Assembly: GCA_030035585.1 (NCBI GenBank)
Contig: CM057462.1
Location: 138,968,734 to 139,032,733 of the forward strand
DNA from: Dugong dugon
Taxonomy: Eukaryota > Chordata > Mammalia > Sirenia > Dugongidae
DNA: 64,000 nucleotides
Direction of reading: 5' to 3'
In this document: positions 11,431 to 23,062 of the stretch, piece after piece
Numbering within the stretch: position 1 is the stretch's first letter
Layout: the number at the start of each line of letters is the position of its first letter
Made by a program: the position numbers and the translations under genes
Notes under the pieces: model-generated
Seen by the model: only the letters and a program-made list of their open reading frames with translations
Databases searched by the model: none
What the model was told of the DNA's origin: nothing

Positions 11431-12578
11431 ATTCTACTTTGATGGCAATTGGTGATGGAATCTAGGAGTAGAACAATGATTTGGTGGCAATTTTAAAGTA
11501 GTTTTTAAAACAAAAAATATTAACCCAGGTTCAAGCTGTAAATTCATAGTAAAATTCTCCTTGCTGGGTAAGATTTATCTATCAGGAAGCTTTGGCTTTG
11601 AGTTTTACTAAAGAGAGTTCAAGACTGATGTAAGATAACTGCACTAAATCAACACGGAGCTAGATTTAACCTTGGACTGCTAAGGAGAAGGTGACATAAT
11701 ACCAAAGGGCCAGGATGCTCCTTGTTGGGAGTGACATTTGTTGGGGCAGCTCTTGGAAACAAGTCAGTGCTAATGAAGCTGACTCCACAGGTGCGTGGCT
11801 TGTGGGTTTCAGTTCCAGTTTTACCCTTCAGAGATCAGTGACAGCCAGCCCTAGAGGCACCATCTGCAGGCCTATGGGAAAGATATCAGATTTAGAACAC
11901 GTGGGAAAGGAAGAAGTACATTTGAAAGTTGACTTAATTACCCTCTCTGTTTTCAGAGAGCTTCCCCTTTGTACTTCTCGCCTTTTCTATACCCACGCTA
12001 CAGAACTATTTTGGCAAGTGATTTTACCCTAAACTACTGGTTCCTAGTTTCAATTTCTATATCTAGTTGAGAGATACAGACCGGGTGCAGGAAAGTTATT
12101 TTATGGTTTGGAGACTTTCCAGGCTCCAGAGACACCTTTCTCAAGAGCTATTCATTTCTGATGTCTGTGTTCAGGAAGCTCAAAATACTTTGTAGTTGTT
12201 GTCACATTCATCTTACCTGAGGCAAGTTGGAGGCATGCATTATTGTAAAATCTTCTTTAAAACTCTAGGCTTAAGTATAAGAGATAGAGAAAAGGAAAAT
12301 TTTGCCTATTTATAGCTTAGGGACAGACATTTAAAAAGATGACACTGATAAAAGGGAAAGGTTTAATAATAATTTTGCTTCCATCTCTGGGGAGTGTATG
12401 GGGATGTCATTGATGATCTGATTACAGGACAGGCTTCACCTAGGGCAGGAAGTTATAAAGGGAGGGAATATAGAGCAGATGTCAGCATTTAGTTTATAGA
12501 GATGCATGCTAGAGATACATATGCATTCAATGTATCCTGGGAGATTGGCCATTGATTTAAGACATCTCCAAATTGATT
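11431..12578. other. No gene seen
   Basis: Unique-looking sequence. The 105-codon frame at 11715-12032 has no recognisable motif and no supporting context. Confidence 0.5.
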
Positions 12579-12591
12579 GGACTTACACTTT

Positions 12592-13133
12592 TTTTTTAAT
12601 TGTACTTTAGATGAAGGTTTACAGAACAAATAGTTTCTCATTAAACAGTCAGTACGCATATTGTTTTATGGCATTGGTTAACAACCCCACAACATGTCAA
12701 CACTCTCCCTTCTTGACCTTGGAGGACCTTTTTTTTTTTTTGGTGAAAATATACACAGCCAAAGATACACCATTTCAAAAATTTCTACATGTACAATTCA
12801 GCGACATCGATTACATTCTTCCAGTTGTGCTGCTATTCTCACTATCCTTTTGCAAATTATTCCATCACCATTATCTTCAACTCACTGGTCCCTAGGCTTC
12901 CCATCAAACCTTTTCAGTTGCTGTTGTCAATTTGATCTCACATAGATAATTCTTTTCTTTTCTTTTGTACTTTAGATGAAAGTTTACAGAACAAATAGTC
13001 TGTCATTAAATGGTTAGTACGCATATTGCCCTGTGACAATGGTTAACAACCCCACGACTTGTCAACACTGTCCCTTCTCAACCTTGGGTTCCCTATCACC
13101 AGCTTTCCTGTCCCTCCTGCCTTCTAGTCCTTA
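12592..13133 (-). mobile_element. 5'-truncated L1 3' end with duplicated tail module
   Basis: Poly(A) (T run on plus) at about 12589-12598, then L1 3'UTR. The first copy of a ~120 bp module (starting TGTACTTTAGATGAAGG) is at 12601-12722, followed by a T run at 12730-12741 and a spacer. After another T-rich stretch near 12951-12965, a second copy of the module lies at 12966-13088. The TSD GGACTTACAC/GCTTT (12579-12591 and 13134-13146, one mismatch) brackets both modules, so they arrived together in one insertion. Confidence 0.9.
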
Positions 13134-13294
13134 GGACTTACGCTTTTAAGTCTTGCGGATTCCATTCTTTTGTAGTTGGTCAAAAATTCACCTACCTTCC
13201 TTCCTTTCTTTCTTTTGGATGGAATTAATTGGAGAGACTGCAGAACCTTAAACTGTTAGGATGCTGCTTCTCCTGTCACCTCATAAAAGTATTG

Positions 13295-13450
13295 GATTAA
13301 GAATCAACAAATCTAAATTATTTCCTGCTCTGTTGCTGTGAACCTTTATTCGGTGTACTACTGAGCATCTCTAGGCCTGGGTGTCATCATCTGTAAAATG
13401 AGAGAGAGGAAACATGTCACCTCTAAGATCCCTTCTAGCTTTGCAATTTC
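13295..13450 (+). repeat. MIR-like SINE
   Basis: GCTCTGTTGCTGTGAACC, then CATCATCTGTAAAATGAGA, then AGATCCCTTCTAGCTTTG, in MIR-family order. Diverged. Confidence 0.6.
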
Positions 13451-13910
13451 CAGAAGTGCACAGCATGTTTTATTATTTGACATGCAGGGGAAAACATGCA
13501 GAAAAACATTGGAGTTTCCTTGTCTAATATCTCCCCTGCAGGCTCTCCCTCTCTTTCTCTCTCTCTTAAAATAATGGTTTTTTTCTTCAAAGCACTTCAT
13601 ATTTATTATAGAAAAAATTTAGACAATATAAATAAGAGAATAAAAAAGTATACATAATCTCAGCACTCTTGAATAACTGCTATTAATACCTTGATATATG
13701 CTGTTTCTGATCTTTTTCTGAAAGCACACACACACATATCCTTCATTATGCCAGTGACATCTTGAAGGGCTGAGCACATCAGGAAGCCTTCACTACTAGG
13801 TGTTTGGGATACACACATTTTCTGGAGGAGGATGGTGCAGAGGGTCCCGTACATTCTCCATTGAATTCCATGTCTGTCCATACTGGTTTGCCTCAGATGG
13901 ACTCCCTCTC
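13451..13910. other. No gene seen; old LINE-like text in part
   Basis: A CT-rich stretch at 13541-13568. Around 13600-13720, TATAGAAAAAATTTAGACA and CATAATCTCAGCACTCTTG resemble text common in old LINE fragments, but I cannot assign it. Confidence 0.35.
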
Positions 13911-14016
13911 GAGTCCTGGTGACAAAATGGTTAAGTGCTTGACTGCTAATGAAAAGGTTGGCAGCTTGAATCCACCCAGCAGCTCCGTGGGAGAAAGACT
14001 TGGTGATTTGCTCTGG
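13911..14016 (+). repeat. AfroSINE 5' half, left arm of second inverted pair
   Basis: Head GAGTCCTGGTGACAAAATGG to GACTTGGTGATTTGCTCTGG, truncated at nearly the same internal point as the element at 11110-11228. Confidence 0.85.
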
Positions 14017-14021
14017 TAAAC

Positions 14022-14172
14022 CATCCTGTTGCGTCGAGTTGATTCCGACTCATAGCGACCCTATAGGACAGAGTAGAACTGCCCCATAGGGTTTCCAAGG
14101 AATGCCTGGTAGATTTGAACTGCTGATCTTTTGGTTAGCAGCCAAGTTCTTAACCACTGCACTACCAGGCCT
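14022..14172 (-). repeat. AfroSINE, right arm of second inverted pair
   Basis: Begins CATCCTGTTGCGTCGAGTTG and continues with GACTCATAGCGACCCTATAG to the complement of the head at CACTACCAGGCC. Less diverged than many other copies here. Confidence 0.9.
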
Positions 14173-14241
14173 CCCCAGTAAAGAGTACAGCCTGGTAATT
14201 CTATTCTATCTCGACACAATGACGCACAACAGCCTTCCTCC

Positions 14242-14410
14242 AGGATCCTTGGTAGTGCAGTGGTTAAGCACTCAGCTACTAACTGAAATGGCAGTTTTTC
14301 AAGTCTCTACTTTCATAAAGATAACAGCCTTGGAAACCCTATAGGGCAGTTCTACTCTGTCTTACAGCGTTGCTAAGAGTCAAAATTGATTCGGCAACTG
14401 GTTTGGTTTA
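14242..14410 (+). repeat. AfroSINE with perfect 10-bp TSD
   Basis: Runs from AGGATCCTTGGTAGTGCAGT to CTGGTTTGGTTTA. GCCTTCCTCC is found at 14232-14241 and 14411-14420. Confidence 0.93.
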
Positions 14411-14420
14411 GCCTTCCTCC

Positions 14421-15177
14421 TGTACTAGGCTTTTTACCTTATTGTCTTCTCCAGGTTTATTGGTTCTGTTGTTTTCCCTTCCTGTAGAGGTGGTGTCAGG
14501 GCCTTTACTCCTGTGCTTCACTGGAAGGAGGTTTTGTTTATTCAGAATTAAACATTTACAGGACAAACAAAACTTTACTGATGCTTTTTATAGCGTAGAT
14601 TCAATACCTTACCAGGCTAATAAATTCTCTGTCTTTACTTTTTTCTCTACCTTACACAGGCACAAACAAAATAAACCAGAACAACAAAAACAAAACAAAC
14701 AAATGAAAAAACCAAAAGCAACAAAACTAAAAATTCCTCCTGGGAAGGAGTCGAGTTTTACGGTGTTGGTAATTTACAGAGATTGAGCTAGGTTAGTCCA
14801 TTATCACTATAGTTGAGAACCAAGTATCAGGATTTGCCCTGAAAGATATGATTTGTTTGGCCAAACATGAAAAATGTTTCCATATGAGAGTCAGAAAATT
14901 TTGAAAAACTGTGAACTCTAGTGCTTTATGACCTGAACAAATCATAGAATCATGGTATTGTCAGGTGAGAAGGGAACATGCTTACATGGTTCAGCCTCCT
15001 ACCAACGCTGTAATAATAATTCAAATATCATGCAGGCTCTACTTGAATTCCTCATGAAGTAATTGTTTGCGTGAAACTTTGATCTACCTAATTATCACTT
15101 ACATCCATAGGAATCGGTTCTGCTACCTATACCTTACAGAATAAGGCTCTTCTTTCCTCCACTTCATTCGTCTGTTG
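14421..15177. other. No gene seen
   Basis: An A-rich stretch at 14650-14740 is low complexity. Around 14940-15060, ATCATAGAATCATGGTATTG and following text resemble an old dispersed repeat also hinted at near 42650-42760; not assigned. Confidence 0.4.
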
Positions 15178-15822
15178 TTCTATACTGTTCTTCGCAGTAT
15201 ATACGTTCCATAAAGGTGTCGCAAAAACTGAATTAGCAAACACTGGGCCATTGCTCCTAAAGAAATGCAGGGTTAGATTCTGTGAGCCTCTGGTCACAAT
15301 ATTTTTACTGACTAATCAATACATAACCTTGTTTTATGTGTGTTTCTGTTTAAAGGCACCTTGTTTAATAAAGATCACTGACTCATTAACACTGAACTCA
15401 TGGCCAATAGCACTATAGTTCACGCATGAATAGAACTTATTTAACATATGTGTTTTCTCCATAAGGCACATCATAACCTTCTTGTGCTTGGGAACACTAG
15501 ACAGCACTACAGTTGGGGGCCATTTTAACAGTGAAATCACCAATAAAAAGCACAAAATATGTGAAAAACATGGCACTAAACAGATTGCGAAAAGGACACT
15601 TGTTTACAGTATGAGAGCTGAAACAAGAATGCAGGCATCGCCTTGTTTGACCTCAGCTGGGAATGTGTGCCTAATAGGACAGCTCACAGTTTCTGCCTCA
15701 CTGCGCATGTCTGAGAATGACTGAGAAAGCATGGTGAGTATTGATTTTGGGGTTACACATAAATTTTAGTGAGTAGGTGAATCACAAATATGGCATCTGC
15801 ATATAATAAAGATCGACTGTAT
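15178..15822. repeat. Possible degenerate DNA transposon
   Basis: The internal text (for example AACATAACCTTG-like and GGCACATCATAACCTTCTTG blocks) and an end reading AAGATCGACTGTA suggest an old nonautonomous DNA transposon. The two ends are not clearly inverted repeats of each other, so the call is tentative. Confidence 0.35.
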
Positions 15823-16014
15823 TACATCACTTCTCTTTTCAATGGCTTTCCAATGGCTTCTCATTTACGCATTATAAAAGCCAAATCTTTACAATGACCT
15901 CAATGACTTATAAGATCTGCCGCTTATCTCCTCCATCTCTAAAACCCACATCAGGATCTCTCCAATTTCGTCTACTCCTACTGTCTCCCTAGATGATTCT
16001 AGTTCAGACACACT

Positions 16015-16162
16015 GGACTCTTGTGCAGTGGTTAAAGAGATCAGCTGCTAACCAAAAATTGGGCAGTTCAAATCCACCAGCTGCTCCTTGGAAACCCTAG
16101 GGTCAGTTCCATTCTATCCTATAAGGTCTGTATGAGTTGAAATCTACTCGATGACAAGCTGT
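16015..16162 (+). repeat. AfroSINE inside the L2
   Basis: GTGCAGTGGTTAAAGAGATC, CAGCTGCTAACCAAAAATTG and AAATCTACTCGATGACA in order. Moderately diverged. Confidence 0.85.
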
Positions 16163-16415
16163 GCTTGTCTCAATGTCTTTTCATTTGCAGTTCCCTTTTC
16201 TTGGAATGCTAGTCCCCCAGATATCTATGGAGGCGGGTCCCTCACTTCCTTGAGATCTTCACTCAAATATCATCTTCTCAGTGAGACCTTTCCTGGTCTC
16301 CTTTTAAAAATATTCAATGCCCCTTCCCATCGTTTTCTATTCCCCTTCTCTATTTTATTTTTCTATTGCTTCCCTTAGTACTAATCACAATCCATTATAC
16401 TATATATTTTACTTG

Positions 16416-16937
16416 TGTCTTAGTTATTTAGTGCTGCTATAACAGAAATACCACAAGTGGATGGCTTCAACAAACAAAAGTTTATTCTGTCACAGTCTAG
16501 TATGCTAGAAGTCCAAAGTCAGGGCATCAGCTCCAGAGGAAGACTTTCTCTCTCTGTTGGCTCTGGAGGAAAGTCCTTGTCCTCAATCTTACCCTGGACT
16601 AAGAGCTTCTCAGCACAGGAACTCAGCTTCCAAAGGATGTGCTATTCTTCTGGCACTACTTTCCTGGTGGGATGAGATCCCTCCGTCTCTCTGCTTGCTT
16701 CCCTTTTATATCTTAAAAAAGACTGACTCAAGACACAACTTAATCTTGCAGATTGAGTCCTGCCTCATTAATATAACTGCCTCTAATCCTGCCTCATTAA
16801 CATCATAGGGGTAGGATTTACAGCACATAGGAAAATCACATCAGATGACAAAATGGTGAACAATCACACAATAATGAGAATCACGGCCTAGCCAAGTTGA
16901 CAGACAGTTTTTGGGGGACATAATTCAATCCATAACA
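16416..16937 (-). mobile_element. Solo LTR, ERVL-MaLR-like, reverse orientation
   Basis: Starts TGTCTTAGTTATTTAGTGCT and ends TAATTCAATCCATAACA, the complement of the 6374-6871 family. Flanks are ACTTG and TCTTG (4 of 5). No internal retroviral region is present. Confidence 0.85.
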
Positions 16938-17024
16938 TCTTGTTTAACATCTGATTTCCCCTTGGAATAAAGGTTCCATGAGAACTGGAATTCTTGTCTG
17001 CCTTTTTCAATGCTGTACTCTCAA

Positions 17025-19810
17025 CACATATAAGAATGAAATGGAATGCATAAACATCAGTATCCTAGGCATTAGTGAACTGAAATGGACTGGTATTAAC
17101 CATTTTGAATTGGACAATCATATAGTCTCCTGTGCCAAGATTGACAGCTTGAAGAGGAATGGCGTTGCATTCATCGTCAAAAAGAACATTTCGAGGTCTA
17201 TCCTGAGGAACAACACTGTCAGTGATAGGGTAATATCCACATACCTATAATGAAGACCAATTAATACAACTGTTATTCAAATTTACGCGCCGACCACTAA
17301 GGCCAGAGATGAAGAAATTGAAGATTTTTATCAACTTCTGCAGTCTGAAATTGATCAAATATGCAGTCAGGATGCATCAATAATTACTGGGGAATGACAT
17401 GCAAAAGTTGGAAACAAAGAAGAAGGATTGGTGGTTGGAAAATATGACCTTGGTGATACAAACAATGCTGGAGATCGCATGACAGGATTTTGCAAAATCA
17501 ATGACTTCTCCATTGCAAATACCTTTTTTCAGAAACATAAATGGGGACTGTACATGTGGACCTCATCAGATGAAATACACAGGAATCAAACTGAATACAT
17601 CTCTGGAAAGAGAAAGATGATAGAAAAGCTCAATATCATCAGTTGGAACAAGGCCAGGGGCTGACAGCTGAACAGACCACCGACTGCTTATTTGCAAGTT
17701 CAAGTTGAAGCTGAAGAAAATTAGAACAAGTCCATGAGAGCCAAAGTATTACCTTGAGTATATCCCACCTGAATTAAGAGACCATCTCAAGAATAGATTT
17801 TACGTGTTAAACACTAATGAACAAAGGCCAGAGGAGTTGTGGAATGACATCAAGGATATCGTACATGAAGAAACAATAAGCCATTAAAAAGACAGGAAAG
17901 AAAGAAAGGACAAGAATGGATGTCTCAAGAGACTCTGAAACCTGCTCTTGAACATTGACTAGCTAAAGCTAATGGAAGAAATGATGAAGTGAAAGAACTT
18001 AACAGAAGATTTCAAAGGCAGTCTCAAGAAGACAAGATGAAGTATTATAATGATACGTACAAAGACCTGGAGTTAGAAACCCAAAGGGGAAAAACACCCT
18101 CGGCATTTCTCAAGCTGCAAGAACTGAAGTAAAAAATTCAAGACTTGAGTTGCGATATTGAAGGATTCTATGAGAAAAATATTAAACAACATAGGAAACA
18201 TCAAAAGAAGATTGAGGGAATACACCGAGTCACTGTACCAAAAAAAGCTGGTCAATGTTCACCCATTTCAAGAGGTTGCATATGATCAGGAACCAGTGGT
18301 ACTGAAGGAAGAAGTCCAAGCTGCACTGAAGGCATTGGTGAAAAACAAGGCTCCAAGAGTTGTCAGAATACCTACTGAGAGGCTTCAAGTAATGGATGCA
18401 GCACTGGAAGTGCTCACTTGCCTATACCAAGAAATTTGGAAGACAGCTACCTAGCCAACCGTATTTATGCCTACTCCCAAGAAAGGTGATCCAACCGAAT
18501 GCAGAAATTATCGAACAATATCATTAATATCACACACAAGTAAAATTTTGCTAAAGATCACTCAGAAGCAGCTGCAGCAGTACATTGACAGTGAACTGTC
18601 AGAAATTCAAGCCAGATTCAGAAGAGGACATGGAACCAGGGATATCATTGCTGATGTCAGATGGATCCTGGCTGAAAGCAGAGAATACCAGAAAGATATT
18701 TACGTGTGTTTTATGGACTGTGCAATGGTATTGGACTGTGTGGATCATAACAAATTATGGATAACATTGTGAAGAATGGGAATTCCAGAACACTTAATTG
18801 TGCTCATGAGGAATCTGTGCATAGATCAAGAGGCAGTAGTTAGAAAAGAACAAGGGGATACTGCATAGTTTAAAGTCAGGAAAGGTGTGTGTCAGGGCTG
18901 TATCATTTCACCATACCTATTCAATCTGTATGCTGGGCAAATAATGCGAGAAGCTGGACTATATGAAGAGGAATGGGGCATTAGGATTGGAGGAAGACTC
19001 ATTAATAACCTGAAATATGCAGATGACACAACCTTGCTTGCTGAAAGTGAAGAGAACTTGAAGCACTTACTGATGAAGATCAAAGATCAAAGACTGCAGC
19101 CTTCAGTATGGATTACACTTCAACACGAAGAAAACAAAAATCTTCACAACTGGACCAATAAGCAACATCACAATAAATGGAGAAAAGATTGACGTTGTCA
19201 ATGATTTCATTTTACTTAGATCCACAATCAACACCCATGAAGCAGCAGTCAAGAAATCAAACGATGCACTGCATTGGACAAATCTGCTGCAAAAGACCTC
19301 TTTAAAGTGTTGAAAAGCAAAGACGTCACCTTGAAGACTAAGGTGCGCTTGACTCAAGCTGTGGTGTTTTCAGTTTCTTCATATGCATGCAAAAGCTGGA
19401 CCATGAATAAGGAAGAAGGAAGAAGAATCGATGCCTTTGAATTATGATGTTTGTGAAGAATATTGAATATACCCTGGACTGCCAACAGAATGAACAAATC
19501 TGTCTTGGAAGAAGTACAACCAGAATGCTCCTTAGAAGCAAGGATGGCAAGAGTACTTCTCACATACTTTGGACATGCTATCAGGAGGGATCAGTCCCTG
19601 GAGAAGGACATCATGCTTGGTAAAGTAGAGGGTCAGTGAAAAAGAGGAAGACCCTCAATGAAATGGACTGACACAGTGGCTGCAACAATGGGCTCAAGCA
19701 TAACAATGATTGTGAGCATGGTGCAGGACTGGGCAGTCTTTTGTTCTGTTGTACATAGGTTTGCTATGAGTTGGAACTGACTCAACCGCACCTAACAATA
19801 ACAACAACAA
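17025..19810 (+). mobile_element. BovB/RTE-type LINE copy A, 5'-truncated
   Basis: Non-LTR retrotransposon with one large ORF (APE endonuclease then reverse transcriptase) and a short 3' end of the CACCTAACAATAACAACAAC type. It starts within the endonuclease domain and ends at the short AAC-type repeat, inside the L2. The same 3' end is seen in copies B, C and the fragment at 28475-28875, and the SINE tails resemble it. Confidence 0.93.
17035..19780 (+). pseudogene. RTE ORF remnant (endonuclease + reverse transcriptase), copy A
   Basis: Endonuclease text includes ILGISELKWTGINHFELD and KRNGVAFIVKKNISRS (about 17060-17200), then IQIYAPTT and a region with AGDRMTGFCKINDFSIANT (17470-17530). 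Reverse transcriptase text includes NYRTISLISHTSKILLKI (18500-18560), QARFRRGHGTRDIIADVRW, GCIISPYLFNLYAGQIM (about 18895) and the catalytic YADD at 19016-19027. The C-terminal region runs through a VAATMGSS-like block near 19680. Many stops and frameshifts make it non-functional. Its high similarity to copy B suggests a shared, fairly recent source. Confidence 0.9.
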
Positions 19811-19871
19811 TAAGAGTGCCTGGGACATAAGAGATGATCCATAAGTATTTGTGAAATAAATGAATGAATGA

Positions 19872-21396
19872 GAATGTCAGTAATTGTTGATATTTGTAGC
19901 TTGATTTTCAAATTGAAGATTTGAATTAAATACAGTATTTGCTTGACTTTAACATTTTGCACATTGTTAATTTTTTGAAATTAGGGTACATTGTATATTA
20001 AATGTATACCTTAAATTGTGGTCTTCCCCTCTTATTAATCCACTGACAAATGTTATTAAATCAGTAAGGCATCTTATAATCAGTGGATTTTAGGACTAAT
20101 GAAATAACGAGGAGTGTTCACGTGAGAAGTCTGTTGTTGATAGCAGTCATGTGCAAAGGTCTGAGATTTAATCTACTTGCAAGCTAACAAGTTAGCCTGT
20201 CACAGTTTTATGGATGCTGAATGAAGACATGAGAATACTGGATCAGACAAAGGGCTTTATTACACACAGCTCAGCAGGCAGCATGCACATTAGCATACTT
20301 GCATCACTTCTCCTTATCCTTAAGTCCCATGGGGGTGGGAGAGAGGGAAGGGTGACATGGATGAGCCTGGAGAGATGTCAACCCATGTAGTGAGTTGCAT
20401 TTCTGGAGAGGAATCCTGAGCTTAGGGATACCAGATCTTTTATACTGGATAGTAAGCAAACCTGCCCTTTGTTCCAGAGGGAGACACTACCTCTATGTCC
20501 CAAGGCTATTTGCTACACAGACTTTTTAAAAGGATAGTCTGGAGTAAAGGGCAATAAGTGCCTTTGCTTGCAGAAAAACACAAAAATGTAAAAAACTCAT
20601 GAAGAATTGTCTCCCAACGATATGTTTGTTATTTGGTTTGAATGCTAGACTTTAAGTTGCATAAAGTCAAACTCATATATTTTATTTATTGCCATATCTC
20701 CTCAATCTAGCATAGTGTTCAGTGTTATATAAATATTTATATAATATTTAGATAAATAGTATAACTGACAACTTTTTAAAATGTAAAGTGTAAGACTGAT
20801 CAATGACAAATGATTAAGATATTCTATATATATATATATACACACACATATATATATATGTAGTACACAGTATGGCAAATCACGTCCCTTAAATTTTCAC
20901 TTTATTCTCTAAAGGTTTGATATAGATAGCTTAAAGATGGGTATTAATCCTATCTTTAATATTGGTAATATATGAAGTTTTCATTGTGTTAAGAAATGTA
21001 ATAAAATACATTTAGTGAGAACTATTGAGTACAATGTCATGGAATTCAAAAATATTACTTATTCTAATCAACCATACTGTAGGAAAAATGTTGAAAAACC
21101 AAGTCTCTGGGACACCAGGATGAAAAATTTTTTAAAAAGGATGACAGGCAATGAGTCCTCTGCATTAAGAATGTGCTTACTTAATCTTATTTTCTTGTCT
21201 TGGCCTTCTCAGATGAACTCTGATTCAGCTGAAGGAACGTATAAGTATAGCAGTTGGTAATTCAAGACATCAGACAGGTTACTCTTATGGTGAGGGTACT
21301 GAAATTATCAGGATTGCAATAGTTTAGTATGTCATGATATAATCACCATATATTAGCTAAAAATATACATTTATCCTTAAATTTTATCATTTCCTA
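19872..21396. other. No gene seen; short TA/CA microsatellite
   Basis: Contains an alternating TA/CA tract at about 20826-20860. The frame at 21015-21260 has no motif or context. Otherwise unique-looking. Confidence 0.5.
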
Positions 21397-21406
21397 ACAC
21401 TGCCTT

Positions 21407-21602
21407 AAAGAATCCTGGTAGCGAAATGGTTAAGCGTTTGGCTGCTTGGCGGTTTGAACCCACCCAGTGGTTCTGCGGGAGAAAGACCTGGTGATCTGCT
21501 CGCATAAGGATTACAGCCTAGAAAACCCTATGGGGCAGTTCTACTCGGTCACATGGGGTCACTGTGACTCGGAACCAACTTGACAGCACACAACAACAAC
21601 AG
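21407..21602 (+). repeat. AfroSINE with RTE-like AAC tail
   Basis: From AATCCTGGTAGCGAAATGGT to GACAGCACACAACAACAACA. Flanking CACTGCCTT (21398-21406) and CACTGCTTT (21603-21611) match at 8 of 9. The tail resembles the 3' ends of the RTE copies here. Confidence 0.9.
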
Positions 21603-21611
21603 CACTGCTTT

Positions 21612-22234
21612 GGCTGAATGACTTTCAGACCAGTGTATTAAATAGTAATATTTGCTTTCCAAAATTAAGTAATGGGTATGTTGTTTTAATTCTGTCATGA
21701 AATTTCCTTTGCTATAAATTTTTAGCACTAGAGAATTTGCCTATTGTGCTTGAAATTTAATGCATTAACATTATAAAAATGAGGCAGATAAGATCTTGCT
21801 AAAGGCTAGCATGACCATAGAGAAATAATGCTTTATTTCAGTGATTTGACATTGGTTGTTAAAAAAAGCATGCCTTACTCAAGTTTGTTGTTTTAATCAA
21901 TAACTCCTACCGCTTGTGTAGGACTTTAAGTCAAGAATAATCTGAAGTCTTTCTGTTGTGGGGCAGAACCAATGGACACTTTTAGTCCAGGCTGGTACCC
22001 TCTAGGAGAGGCTAGAATGGGGTTGGGGTTAGTAGTGAGGATATGGCTCCCTGCTGGAGGTCTCATCCATCACATGCGGAATACTAAATTGTATAGAGAG
22101 CTCCAGATGATGCAGACATAGATGAGAAGGACACGGAATTTCATTGACTGAGTTGTGATTTGGTAGGACTCTGCCACACACCCTGCTCTATCTAAAATCC
22201 TACACAAAGTGTTGTAAAGAGTTAAGCTCAATAT
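21612..22234. other. No gene seen
   Basis: Unique-looking sequence with no recognisable repeat or gene. Confidence 0.5.
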
Positions 22235-22445
22235 AGCAGTATTTTCAGAGAGATCCTCAGACTATCTGCATCATAATCTCCTGGGTGCTTATTAAAAATC
22301 TGATTTTTTGAACCAACCCTAGATCTAATAAATTAAAATCTTGGAAGTGGGGCTCAGATCTCTCTCTCTCTCTCTATTTTTGTTAGTATATAATTTTAAA
22401 CAAACCTCAGGTAATACTTAGGCACATTGAAGATTGACAACCAGT
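22235..22445. repeat. MER5-type hAT fragment (tentative) with TC microsatellite
   Basis: GCATCATAATCTCCTGGGTG and TTATTAAAAATCTGATTTTT resemble MER5-type hAT-Charlie repeats. A (TC)n stretch at 22358-22376 interrupts it. Confidence 0.5.
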
Positions 22446-22577
22446 GTACAGATTGGGGCATAAGTAGAGAGCCACGTAAAATGGTCACCATCATTCTTGT
22501 GGGAAATGTAATATGTGGTGTACTATAGTATGATGTAGGGCAAACAACAATTTTTGTTTAAATTATGTCCCAGATAT

Positions 22578-22789
22578 TAACCACCAACCAGTTCCTCTTG
22601 ACTTGATTACGATTCATGGCAACCCCATGTCTATCAGAGTAGAAATACGTTCCAAAGGGTTTTCAATGGCTGATTTTTCAAAAGTAGATCACCAGGCCTT
22701 TCTTCCAAGGTGCCTCTGGGTGGGCTCAAACCTCCAGCCTTGCAGTTAGCAGCTGAGCACTTAATCATTTGCACCAACTAGCATCTCCC
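22578..22789 (-). repeat. Older AfroSINE-family copy
   Basis: Complement of tail (TTGATTACGATTCATGGCAA), middle (GTAGATCACCAGGCCTTTCT) and head (GTTAGCAGCTGAGCACTTAA). More diverged, and it has the middle block found in the longer SINE type. Confidence 0.8.
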
Positions 22790-23062
22790 CCCAAGTATTG
22801 TATGGGGCATATTTATACTAAAGTTTTATTTTTTGTTTATCTAAAATTCAAATTTAACTGGACATCCTGTGTGTTTAATTGCTAAATCTAACAATTCTAA
22901 TTCTGATGGTATATTTTGTGAGGTCCAAGTCGTCTCAGATTTGAGGGTGTTCTTTGTATTTTTGTGTGTCTGTGCACATTCACGCATACATAGTGCTTCC
23001 TGAATATCTTCAGCTGGCTTCTCTGGAGAAGCAAAACCAGTAAAGCATATAAATATATATAT

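Larger units (their letters stand above)
15823..19871 (+). repeat. L2 LINE 3' region, split by three younger insertions
   Basis: Mammal-wide L2 in four blocks. 15823-16014 reads CCAATGGCTTCTCATTTACG. 16163-16415 reads CAGTTCCCTTTTCTTGGAATG and TCAGTGAGACCTTTCC. 16938-17024 reads AAAGGTTCCATGAGAACTGG. 19811-19871 ends in GAATGAATG. Between the blocks lie an AfroSINE, a solo LTR and RTE copy A. The blocks join in correct L2 order. Confidence 0.85.
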
